NCBI GenBank assembly: GCA_030672255.1
Contig: DAOVGU010000152.1
Span: forward strand, 1-5,548
Direction of reading: 5' to 3'
Source: a bacterium
GTDB taxonomy: Bacteria > Ratteibacteria > UBA8468
Length of the DNA: 5,548 nucleotides
Shown here: positions 1 through 5,548 of the stretch, in pieces
Layout of the letters: every line of letters starts with the position of its first letter
How positions within the stretch are numbered: position 1 is the first letter of the stretch
Made by a program: the position numbers and the translations under genes
The notes under the pieces: model-generated
Seen by the model: the letters and a program-made list of their open reading frames with translations, nothing else
The model's database searches: none
Told to the model about the DNA's origin: nothing

Positions 1-95
1 CATACTTTTTGACGATAAATAATAATAAATTTATGGATCATCTGTGCGCTTTTACCCTTATCGTATTTTAAAATCTTTTTTAACTTTAGAAGCAT
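1..95 (-). pseudogene. PLD-like gene fragment in the left repeat arm (partial)
   Basis: On the minus strand an open frame runs from an ATG at 95 to the window edge with no stop. It reads MLLKLKKDLKY, then KGKSAQMIHKFIIIYRQKV. It matches the right-hand copy around its first HKD motif (KSALMHHKFIIIDRQIV). The copy has M-I-H-K where the other has M-H-H-K, and Tyr replaces the motif Asp, so the H-x-K-x4-D signature is broken. No Shine-Dalgarno sequence is visible, and the frame is closed upstream by a TGA at 120-122. What is seen is a diverged fragment; whether more of a gene follows to the left cannot be known from this window. It is most likely a decayed copy rather than an active enzyme. Confidence 0.6.
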
Positions 96-233
96 CCGTA
101 GTTTTTTTTTTTTAATACTTCAAACTAAAAATCTCCTGAGGCTTCTAAAGATAAAAAAGATTATAAGATCCGATAAGGATAAAAGCGCACTGATGCACCA
201 TAAATTTATTATTATTGATCGACAAATAGTCTG
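1..233. repeat. Imperfect inverted repeat, arms about 1-96 and 138-233
   Basis: Reading the left arm as its reverse complement and laying it on the right arm gives a near-collinear match: a left position p pairs with about 234-p. The decanucleotide GCTTCTAAAG is identical at the inner end (141-150 on the right), AAAAGCGCAC is shared at 181-190, and CATAAATTTATTATTATT is shared at 199-216. Hand comparison gives roughly 85% identity with two compensating one-base indels. The unpaired centre is about 97-137 and holds a run of 12 T (102-113). Both arms code for the same PLD segment, in opposite directions. The left arm reaches the window edge, so its full length is unknown. It could be a true inverted duplication, two divergent paralogues trimmed at the same place, or an assembly fold-back; the divergence between arms argues against a simple fold-back of one molecule. 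Confidence 0.85.
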
Positions 234-831
234 GACAGGCTCTTTTAATATTACCGCCGGAGCCGCTTATGAGGACGATAATAATGTCATCATCATTAAA
301 TCTTCTCAGTTAGCAGAGAATTTTGAAACAAAGTTTAGAAGGATGTGGAAGAGAGATTACTTTTCTCCGTTAAAACCACCCTACCCTTCTATTCGGATCG
401 ATGGTACAAAGATTGAGACTTACTTCTCACCGAATGGCGGCTGTGAGGAGGCAATTATTGAGAGAGTGAATCAGGCAAAGAAAAGTATCTGCTTTGCTAC
501 CTATGCTTTCACCAATAGAAGGATTGCCAATGCAATAGTTAAAAAGTTCAACGAAGGAATAAAGGTGAAGGGGATTATGGAGAGGGAAGGAGCCAGTCCT
601 TATTGCCGATATTGGTTATTTAAGGATATTAATGCAGATGTAAAATGGGATAATAATTTTTATCTTTTGCACCATAAATTTTTTATTATTGATAGCAAAG
701 TTTTAATTACCGGCTCCTACAATCCTACCCGGGGAGCAGAAGAGAAAAATGAGGAGAACATCTTAATTTTGGAAAGCCCTGAAATTTGTCAACTTTATCA
801 GGAGGAGTTTGGACGGCTCTGGAGGGAGTAA
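193..831 (+). CDS. Phospholipase D-like (two-HKD) protein, N-terminally truncated
   Basis: This is a PLD-superfamily protein of the PLDc_2/Nuc type. The family breaks or transfers phosphodiester bonds in phospholipids or nucleic acids; which substrate applies here cannot be told. Two catalytic motifs are visible: H2-x-K4-x4-D9 followed by TGSFN (15-19), and H160-x-K162-x4-D167 followed by TGSYN (173-177). The second domain starts near residue 74 and places about 85 residues before its motif. The first motif sits at the very N-terminus, so a matching stretch is missing. No Shine-Dalgarno sequence precedes the ATG at 193. The frame is open back to 19, but family-like sequence begins only near 142, where the inverted-repeat arm starts. 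The ATG is probably an internal methionine of a longer ancestor. There is no signal peptide or membrane segment. With the first lobe mostly missing, activity is doubtful. The gene converges on the minus-strand operon. Confidence 0.8.
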   Translation: MHHKFIIIDRQIVWTGSFNITAGAAYEDDNNVIIIKSSQLAENFETKFRRMWKRDYFSPLKPPYPSIRIDGTKIETYFSPNGGCEEAIIERVNQAKKSICFATYAFTNRRIANAIVKKFNEGIKVKGIMEREGASPYCRYWLFKDINADVKWDNNFYLLHHKFFIIDSKVLITGSYNPTRGAEEKNEENILILESPEICQLYQEEFGRLWRE

Positions 832-837
832 TTCTTT

Positions 838-955
838 TCATAAATATTCAGTAAAAGCCGTGTCATTCTGAACGGAGTGAAGAATCTATGTAGATTCTTC
901 GTCACTTTGCTCCTCAGAATGACGTATTGGAAGGGCGTTCACTGAGTATTTACGA
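838..955. repeat. Nested palindromic intergenic element (MITE/REP-like)
   Basis: There are three nested levels of symmetry. Outer arms are 838-852 and 941-955 (13 of 15 bases match as reverse complements, around TAAATATTCAGT). Middle arms are GTCATTCTGA at 862-871 and TCAGAATGAC at 914-923, a perfect match. The core is GAAGAATCTA at 879-888 and TAGATTCTTC at 891-900, also perfect. The segments 872-878 and 901-913 pair only partly and are unequal in length. It starts seven bases after the PLD stop and ends inside the amidohydrolase remnant. No target-site duplication, transposase or clear U-tract is seen. Lying between convergent genes, its RNA could fold and act as a bidirectional terminator or an mRNA 3'-end stabiliser (inference). 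From memory, similar GTCATTCTGA...GAAGAATCT repeats are scattered in genomes of uncultivated bacteria; a genome-wide count was not possible here. Confidence 0.8.
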
Positions 956-1146
956 TGGATTTAAGTCCATCAAATCCTATATCCTTTAGTCTTTTTATTT
1001 CATTTGGTAGTTGCAAAACCTCTGAGATCCGAAACATATTCCTCTCCCATTATCCATACTTGATCAACTACCTTTGAATTAATGACTCTTTCTATTGACT
1101 TATAATCGGGTTTTTTTACGAGATGGGAATGAACATCAATAATCAT
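939..1146 (-). pseudogene. Amidohydrolase-family remnant, frameshifted and truncated
   Basis: Starting at the ATG at 1146, the frame reads MIIDVHSHL, with the D-x-H-x-H metal-binding opening (D4, H6, H8) of TIM-barrel amidohydrolases, and continues for 48 codons to a TGA at 1000-1002. In the adjacent frame the reading resumes across about 1003-1018 as LQLPNEIKRLKDIGFDGLKS, which resembles the helix-strand unit that follows in this family, and ends at TGA 939-941 inside the palindromic element. A one-base frameshift therefore splits the gene and everything beyond about 70 codons is gone, against roughly 250-300 residues for a whole protein. The ATG lies 24 bases after the DUF3604 stop with only a weak purine-rich AAGAGAAGAG upstream, so it was probably the last gene of the minus-strand operon. 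It could instead be a short expressed peptide, but the second-frame similarity favours a pseudogene. Confidence 0.7.
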
Positions 1147-1170
1147 CTTGTTTTACTCTTCTCTTATATA

Positions 1171-2766
1171 TCACCTATTTCTTACCCATATTGGACTACT
1201 CCAGGCTAACTGTCCATTCAACTGGCTGACCCTGAGGTAATAATAATTATTGTCATTCTTTAAATCTTTATCCTTAAAATCAAATTTCACTCTATATCCA
1301 TCTTCTGGTATTGCTTTGTGAACTTTGATTTTCCAGGCATGCGCCCAAGAAGTATATCTTGAGTTTTCATAATCCTTATCTTCCAAGCCAAATTTATTTT
1401 TAATTAATTTCCTGATTTCTTTTAAATTAACAAAAAGTTTTGAATTGTAAAGAATATCCTTTATTGTAAAACTTTCCTGAATCTCCCCACTTTCAAGATA
1501 GACTAATGAATTTAAATACCCCTCCACTTCAAAGATTAGAGCCTGTCTGTTCCCGGCAAAAAGCTCGCCTTCTTCGTGTGGATAAATAATGAGCTCCCAT
1601 TTATAGCCATTTTCAATCTCTTTTATTCTTTGACCAATTCTCGTAAAGCATTTTTCCACAGATAGAATTTTCCCCTCTCTTATTCTTACGTTTCCTATCC
1701 ATTTCTTAATCATTTGTGCAGGAGAAAACCCCATGCTTTTTGTCGGTCCCCAACCAAATTCAACTCGGAATTTAATTCTTATCTTTTTTCTGGTATCCGG
1801 TATATCCCAAGTTCCATTGTAGCATTTTGTCTCCACTACTCTTCCATTTTTGATTAGCTCTACTCGGTCAACAGCATGGCTGGCGGTTATATGCGCTTCA
1901 AAATTCGCTTCATCATCAAAATCGAGAACATCTCCCATGAAATGGTTATTACATCTAAAATCTATTCTTATTCTGTCTCCGCTAACTCCATAAACTCTTC
2001 TTTTCTGGAAGGCTTCCCAGATGCTTTCTCTGGTTAATTCCCTGGCACAAACCGCAAAAAGACCTGTTCCCCACTTGCCGGCAAAACCCCTTGTATTATC
2101 TCCTGAAGCAATAATGCCAATCCTATGACCTCTATTTAAACCGTCCTGCAAAGTTCCACCGGAGACTCTCGGCGACATTGACTTATTAATATGCATAGGA
2201 TGAGGGGTATTGCATCCTTCTGAAGAACCATGACAGGAGAATATTTCCGCAAAAGGTGAAATCTCTTCATTATGATGATTCCAATCCTTGCCCCTGTTTC
2301 CAACCATATATCCAGTATGATGAGGGATTGCAATAGCCTTATATTTTCCCAGATTATTATAAAGAGTGTTAATATGCATGGACAAGTCCAGAGGACAGTT
2401 CTCGTTAAAATAAACTACATTATGGTCTCCCCACCGCGCTCTATCCCCTGTCCATTCATAACCGGGAAAAGTTATAAATTCACCGGGAGAATGGTATTTT
2501 CTTACAAGATTATTTATGGTTTCCCATTCTTTCTGAAATCCGTCTTTCATTCCCACGCTTTCTATCGTCAAACCCTGCGGTAGAGTATAGGGGTATGCGG
2601 GATAATAAATAACTGGATAGAAATCAAGATAACGAGTTGCCTCCTTTATTGAGATTTCTATAAATTCCTGCCAGCTTTTTCCAAAAGGAAACCCATTTTT
2701 AAACTGTAAATGTTTTTGTGAATGAAACTGGGTGTGCATATCACCCCAAAAAATGTTATAGTCCAT
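1171..2766 (-). CDS. DUF3604-family PHP-like metal-dependent hydrolase
   Basis: This appears to be a full-length cytoplasmic member of the DUF3604 family, which is related to the PHP phosphoesterase/amidohydrolase fold. The reaction is not established for the family. Recognisable blocks in order are FWGDMHTQ (6-13), PGYEWTG (101-107), GDHNVVYF (113-120), a His pair at 149-150, HGSSEG (179-184), ASGDNT (220-225) with GTGLFAV (233-239), and ELTRESIWEAFQKRRVYG (243-260). The C-terminus has a beta-rich accessory region closing with YYYLRV and AWSSPIWV (508-528), typical of the family. The usual second His of motif I is Gln13, and Thr225 follows D223-N224 where a D-x-H is common; the first change is seen in family subsets, the second is less familiar to me. 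No signal peptide is visible. The start follows the URO-D stop by two bases, with GGGAGA at 2775-2780 as the ribosome binding site, so the two are translated together. Confidence 0.85.
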   Translation of the reverse strand: MDYNIFWGDMHTQFHSQKHLQFKNGFPFGKSWQEFIEISIKEATRYLDFYPVIYYPAYPYTLPQGLTIESVGMKDGFQKEWETINNLVRKYHSPGEFITFPGYEWTGDRARWGDHNVVYFNENCPLDLSMHINTLYNNLGKYKAIAIPHHTGYMVGNRGKDWNHHNEEISPFAEIFSCHGSSEGCNTPHPMHINKSMSPRVSGGTLQDGLNRGHRIGIIASGDNTRGFAGKWGTGLFAVCARELTRESIWEAFQKRRVYGVSGDRIRIDFRCNNHFMGDVLDFDDEANFEAHITASHAVDRVELIKNGRVVETKCYNGTWDIPDTRKKIRIKFRVEFGWGPTKSMGFSPAQMIKKWIGNVRIREGKILSVEKCFTRIGQRIKEIENGYKWELIIYPHEEGELFAGNRQALIFEVEGYLNSLVYLESGEIQESFTIKDILYNSKLFVNLKEIRKLIKNKFGLEDKDYENSRYTSWAHAWKIKVHKAIPEDGYRVKFDFKDKDLKNDNNYYYLRVSQLNGQLAWSSPIWVRNR

Positions 2767-2768
2767 AA

Positions 2769-3812
2769 CTATCGTCTCCCATATTCATATCCCGCCTCGT
2801 ACACAGCCACAATGTTCTCCGGTGGACTGATGACCTGAAAGTTGTGACACGGCCCAAGGATATACCCGCCTCCGTCTCCTAATATGCGAATATTTTCTTT
2901 GACCTCCTTGCGAACATCCTCCACTGATCCGGTGACGAGGGTGAATTGATTATCCATTGCGCCGTGGAAAACGAGTTTGTCGCCGAAGTCCCGTGCCAAC
3001 CCTTCACGCTCCATTCCCTTGCATCGCCACTGCACAGGGTCAAGTACATCAATACCTATTTCTATCATATTTGAAATGTTCTCGCGCACTGCGCCATCGC
3101 TATGGTGAAAAACATATGCTCCAGCCCCATGTACAAGGTCAATCATTCTCTTCATATGTGGAAGAAAAAACTCTTCGATGTGCGTCAGCGAAATGAGCAA
3201 CCCTTCTTGCGAACCCACATCCTCGGCCACCCATGTCCAGAGAACCTTTCCCGGGATTGTCTCGTAGATACGACGCGCATTTTCGTAACACAGGTCATAC
3301 AGCTTATCAAGGCAGTAGTGAACCATCTCAGGGTTTTCAATCAAGTCAATATAACCCTGCTGTGTGCCGCGCAGATGTTTATAGGCGGCGAAGGGTTCTG
3401 ATTGGCCACCCCGGATGATACACTCCTCCTTACCTTTAATTTGCTCGGGAATGACAGAATAGTCATACCAGTCCGGGCTTGGCCATTGATAGTTCGCTTC
3501 AATTTCCTCAATGCTATTGCACCTTACAAGAGGATGTCGCGCGGCATTTCGATAGTATCCTGTGCCGTAGTCTGTGTTTTTATACCCGATGCCAAAAACA
3601 TCTTGATCCGGTGGAATCGGCGGCCCGATATACCTGGGGCTCACAGTTACCACCTCATCAATGTGCAACTTTTCAAACATCTCGGACAGATTGTTAAGTC
3701 CAATATACCTGAGAAGTTTCTTAGTTGTCTCCGCCGTAGCCCGATAATCCATCGGGATACGGTCTGCCCTTTCATGGTTCAGCGTCGCAAGCCAACGTTC
3801 TCGTGGAGTCAT
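2769..3812 (-). CDS. Uroporphyrinogen decarboxylase (URO-D) superfamily protein
   Basis: This is a member of the URO-D/MtaA/CmuA fold group. True HemE decarboxylates uroporphyrinogen III, while relatives move methyl groups between corrinoids and thiols; members found in sugar-type clusters are mostly uncharacterised. Length (347 residues) is normal. Visible blocks are the N-terminal MTPRERWLATLNHERADRIP (1-20), EDVGSQEG (197-204), FHHSDG (235-240), DPVQ (258-261), HGAMD (283-287) and GPCHNFQVISPPENI (320-334). In the zinc-binding methyltransferases the central motif is H-x-C; here it is H237-S-D239, with C322 kept at the later position, so metal binding may differ. There are no haem genes nearby, so HemE function is unlikely. 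The ribosome binding site is weak (GGA at 3822-3824). Sampled 60-base blocks are 42-57% G+C, above the 28-35% sampled in the two upstream genes, which hints at separate ancestry. Confidence 0.87.
   Translation of the reverse strand: MTPRERWLATLNHERADRIPMDYRATAETTKKLLRYIGLNNLSEMFEKLHIDEVVTVSPRYIGPPIPPDQDVFGIGYKNTDYGTGYYRNAARHPLVRCNSIEEIEANYQWPSPDWYDYSVIPEQIKGKEECIIRGGQSEPFAAYKHLRGTQQGYIDLIENPEMVHYCLDKLYDLCYENARRIYETIPGKVLWTWVAEDVGSQEGLLISLTHIEEFFLPHMKRMIDLVHGAGAYVFHHSDGAVRENISNMIEIGIDVLDPVQWRCKGMEREGLARDFGDKLVFHGAMDNQFTLVTGSVEDVRKEVKENIRILGDGGGYILGPCHNFQVISPPENIVAVYEAGYEYGRR
2775..2780 (-). promoter_or_regulatory. Ribosome binding site for the DUF3604 gene
   Basis: The minus strand reads GGGAGA within the final codons of the URO-D gene, eight bases before the ATG at 2766. 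It supports this start, which also places the FWGDMH motif at the N-terminus as expected for the family. Confidence 0.6.
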
Positions 3813-3848
3813 TGTGTATTTTCCATTTGCAATTTTAGATTTTTTTTA

Positions 3849-4274
3849 TTAATTTATCTCACTTTCGTAGTATCCTCCAAATACCACTGCATATTCAGCA
3901 AGTTCGCCCACTATACCATGGTCAGCAGGCATGGTTTCAAAACGATTGTGGAATAAAGTAATGTCTGGTCTAATTTCTAAGATAATCTCAGATAGTTTTT
4001 TATATACTTCTTTTCGTGTCTCCATATCAGTAATAACATTTTTGTCGCCATAGGGAAGAAGTATTTTTTCTACACTCATCATCTCCTTAGCCTTTCGGAT
4101 TGTCCACTCTCTGTATTCCTTCTCCCTACCTTTACTCACACACCAATCGTCTATACCGCCAGCGCATACAGTGACCAAGATCACTTGATGCTCTTTTCTT
4201 ACTGCTTTAGCGATTAAACCGCCAGCCCCAATTTCACAATCATCCCTATGGGCTCCGATTACCAAAATAATCAT
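3849..4274 (-). CDS. PIG-L family N-acetyl-sugar deacetylase, C-terminally short
   Basis: PIG-L (LmbE-like) proteins are zinc-dependent hydrolases that remove acetyl groups from N-acetylglucosaminyl compounds, as in BshB or MshB. The N-terminal Rossmann-like strand MIILVIGAHRDD carries the A-H-x-D-D signature (H9, D11, D12), followed by EIGAGG (14-19). The second metal motif is seen as P-A-D-H (H119) in place of the usual H-P-D-H, then GELAEYAV. The three expected zinc ligands (H9, D12, H119) are thus present. The protein ends at residue 141, soon after that helix, while family members usually exceed 200 residues; the C-terminal substrate-binding part is absent. Only 36 bases separate the stop from the URO-D start, so no remainder is hidden there. 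Translation is well signalled: AGGAGG at 4285-4290, ten bases from the ATG, and an ATGA overlap with the upstream gene. It may be a 3'-truncated gene or an unusual minimal form. Confidence 0.85.
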   Translation of the reverse strand: MIILVIGAHRDDCEIGAGGLIAKAVRKEHQVILVTVCAGGIDDWCVSKGREKEYREWTIRKAKEMMSVEKILLPYGDKNVITDMETRKEVYKKLSEIILEIRPDITLFHNRFETMPADHGIVGELAEYAVVFGGYYESEIN

Positions 4275-5497
4275 CTTACTTTTTCCTCCTTTTCCAATTT
4301 AGGAAAATATTCTCTCTTTATGAGCTCTTCGGCCTCTATCTCTGGAGAGCCTGAGCCAAGGTACATCCGGGCATTGGCTGGTAAGACTTTATCAATGATT
4401 TTTTTAACAAACTCTAAGGGATAGCTGTGATGGCAGACATAACCGATGCTGTTGCTGATGTTATAACCGGAGATGATATAGCGCAGATACTTATCATTAA
4501 AGCCAGCACCACTTTCTGCCCGCAGGATATAGTCAGCATAAGTATCAATGAAGGGACAATAAATGTTTCTACTTTTTAGAGGGCCCAGGGTGCAGTGGTA
4601 ATAGAGAATCTTATCTTTTAGTAATCTCCTTGTCTCCCGGATTATTGAATAGGAATAGAGAATATCATCAAGAGAGATATCATCAAAATAGACACCATCA
4701 AAATCATATTGCTCTAATTTTTCTTCTACCTTATCCAGGAAATCCTTCCCTTTGGCGGTAGAATAGAATGGACTCATATAGGGGATAACCTTCATTCCTA
4801 AAGAGTGTGCTTTTTTAATAACCCTTCTCAGTTCCTTTTCATCTACGGGTATATATTCACAGCAGCAAAAGGAGGCGTCTGTATAGAGGTCGGCTATTGT
4901 TTTAACCGGTATACCTTCTCTGGTGAGTTTTCCCTGCCAGATCATTTCATGTAAGACTAAGATATTGGTATATCTTGCTAATTCCTCTATCTGCTCATTT
5001 GAAGGGTATGAATAAGGTGGTGGGTCCCAATTCCCTAATGAGCCATGATGGGAGATTCTATCTTCAAAGGACTGGGTATAGTTAAACTTTCTTGGAGGAA
5101 AGATAGAGACTAAGAAGCGAAAGTCTCTATCTAGGGTATAGTCAATCTTCCATTCTTTAGAGGTGAAATCGGTAGATTCTATATTTCTTAAGCCCTTGTA
5201 TGGGTAAAGTCCTATTCCTCCTATCTCATCAATCAATAAGATATTACCATTCTTCTCTGCACTATAGTCAGGTAAGAAGCTTCCTGAGAAAGTAAGAGAT
5301 AATTCTCCATGAGAGAAAATCTCCAATAGGGAATCACGATTTATCTGGAGTCTTAAGTAACCGCATTCTTCTCCTGTGGGTCTGAAGGGAGCTAGGCAAA
5401 AAAGGATACAGGTAGTTTCATCCTTTCTCTCCACAGTTAAGTTAGAGAAACAGCAGTTAAAGTCAAGAGAAGCTATTAATCGTTCTTTATTAAGCAT
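4271..5497 (-). CDS. Putative glycoside-hydrolase-like TIM-barrel protein, function unknown
   Basis: I do not recognise a named family. Residues 1-135 are rich in predicted beta strands and resemble an accessory sandwich domain, ending near FPPR (133-136). Residues about 165-385 look like a (beta/alpha)8 barrel: strand VLHEMIW (181-187), GMKVIPYMSPFY (234-245), DFDGVYFDD (265-273), LYYHCTLG (298-305), ADYILRAESG (321-330) and ARMYLGSGSPE (376-386). The pattern of G-M-K-V-I-P-Y followed by D-G-V-Y-F-D-D is typical of clan-D-like glycosidases and related hypothetical hydrolases; E184, D272 or D273 could be catalytic, which is a guess. There is no signal peptide at this start, suggesting a cytoplasmic enzyme. 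The ATG at 5497 has no Shine-Dalgarno sequence, and the frame stays open upstream to the window edge (KGKISCYQ directly before Met1), so the true start may lie outside. It overlaps the PIG-L gene by four bases, so it heads or precedes the same transcript. Confidence 0.7.
   Translation of the reverse strand: MLNKERLIASLDFNCCFSNLTVERKDETTCILFCLAPFRPTGEECGYLRLQINRDSLLEIFSHGELSLTFSGSFLPDYSAEKNGNILLIDEIGGIGLYPYKGLRNIESTDFTSKEWKIDYTLDRDFRFLVSIFPPRKFNYTQSFEDRISHHGSLGNWDPPPYSYPSNEQIEELARYTNILVLHEMIWQGKLTREGIPVKTIADLYTDASFCCCEYIPVDEKELRRVIKKAHSLGMKVIPYMSPFYSTAKGKDFLDKVEEKLEQYDFDGVYFDDISLDDILYSYSIIRETRRLLKDKILYYHCTLGPLKSRNIYCPFIDTYADYILRAESGAGFNDKYLRYIISGYNISNSIGYVCHHSYPLEFVKKIIDKVLPANARMYLGSGSPEIEAEELIKREYFPKLEKEEKVR
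4285..4290 (-). promoter_or_regulatory. Strong Shine-Dalgarno site for the PIG-L gene
   Basis: The minus strand reads AGGAGG here, ten bases before the ATG at 4274, and lies inside the last codons (Lys-Glu-Glu) of the upstream gene. Together with the ATGA stop/start overlap at 4271-4274 it fixes the PIG-L start and indicates coupled translation. Confidence 0.75.
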
Positions 5498-5548
5498 CTG
5501 ATAGCAGGAAATCTTGCCCTTTTTACAGGATTTATCAAAGATATGTTT

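Noticed and set aside
102..113. Run of 12 T as a terminator
   Set aside because: No GC-rich stem directly precedes it; it is the unpaired centre of the PLD inverted repeat.
954..971. Small near-palindrome GATGGATTTAAGTCCATC
   Set aside because: It lies within the amidohydrolase remnant reading frame and is short and AT-centred; probably coincidental.
2136..2333. Minus-strand 65-codon frame
   Set aside because: It is a shifted frame inside the DUF3604 gene; the residues match an out-of-frame reading of that gene.
2272..2583. Plus-strand open frame of 103 codons
   Set aside because: It lies antisense to the conserved DUF3604 motifs and shows no recognisable protein features.
2957..3697. Four overlapping plus-strand frames
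   Set aside because: All are antisense shadows of the URO-D gene, favoured by its higher G+C.
3809..3826. Five-codon minus-strand mini-cistron (MENTQ) whose TGA overlaps the URO-D ATG
   Set aside because: The ATGA overlap is tempting for translational coupling, but the frame is tiny and lacks a Shine-Dalgarno sequence; chance is sufficient.
3402..3956. Plus-strand open frame of 184 codons
   Set aside because: It runs antisense across the well-supported URO-D and PIG-L genes, has no family-like motif and no ribosome binding site.
1..5548. CRISPR array, tRNA or riboswitch
   Set aside because: No regularly spaced direct repeats, no tRNA-like cloverleaf with a CCA end and no recognisable riboswitch core were seen by eye on either strand.

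Overview
The window is 5,548 bases of AT-rich bacterial DNA with two gene groups pointing at each other. No rRNA, tRNA or phylogenetic marker gene is present, so the host cannot be named. The gene mix (a DUF3604-type PHP-like hydrolase, a uroporphyrinogen-decarboxylase-like protein, a PIG-L deacetylase and a TIM-barrel protein) and an intergenic palindromic repeat with a GAAGAATCT core suit an uncultivated bacterium with a large carbohydrate-processing repertoire. That is an inference with low confidence. Sequence runs off both ends inside features, so this looks like a short metagenomic contig or a fragment of one.

Layout. Bases 1-233 are an imperfect inverted repeat centred near 117. Each arm carries the same piece of a phospholipase D-like (PLD) gene, pointing outwards. 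The right-hand copy continues as a plus-strand PLD-family gene (to 831) that has lost its N-terminal region up to just before its first HKD motif. Bases 838-955 are a nested palindromic element lying between the convergent transcription units. On its right is a minus-strand amidohydrolase remnant (939-1146) that is frameshifted and cut off at the element.

The rest is a tightly packed minus-strand operon, read from the right edge: an unrecognised beta-rich plus TIM-barrel protein (start perhaps outside the window), a PIG-L-type deacetylase (ATGA overlap, strong AGGAGG), a URO-D-superfamily protein, a DUF3604 hydrolase (2-base gap) and the amidohydrolase remnant (24-base gap). Such a set is consistent with catabolism or remodelling of a substituted sugar or similar small molecule, but the substrate cannot be read from the sequence.

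The window shows several signs of decay and rearrangement: the head-to-head PLD fragments, the C-terminally short PIG-L gene ending 36 bases before the compositionally different URO-D gene, and the amidohydrolase fragment ending at a palindromic repeat. I see no convincing new defence or RNA system. The most unusual structures are the PLD inverted duplication and the repeat-bounded pseudogene at the operon end.
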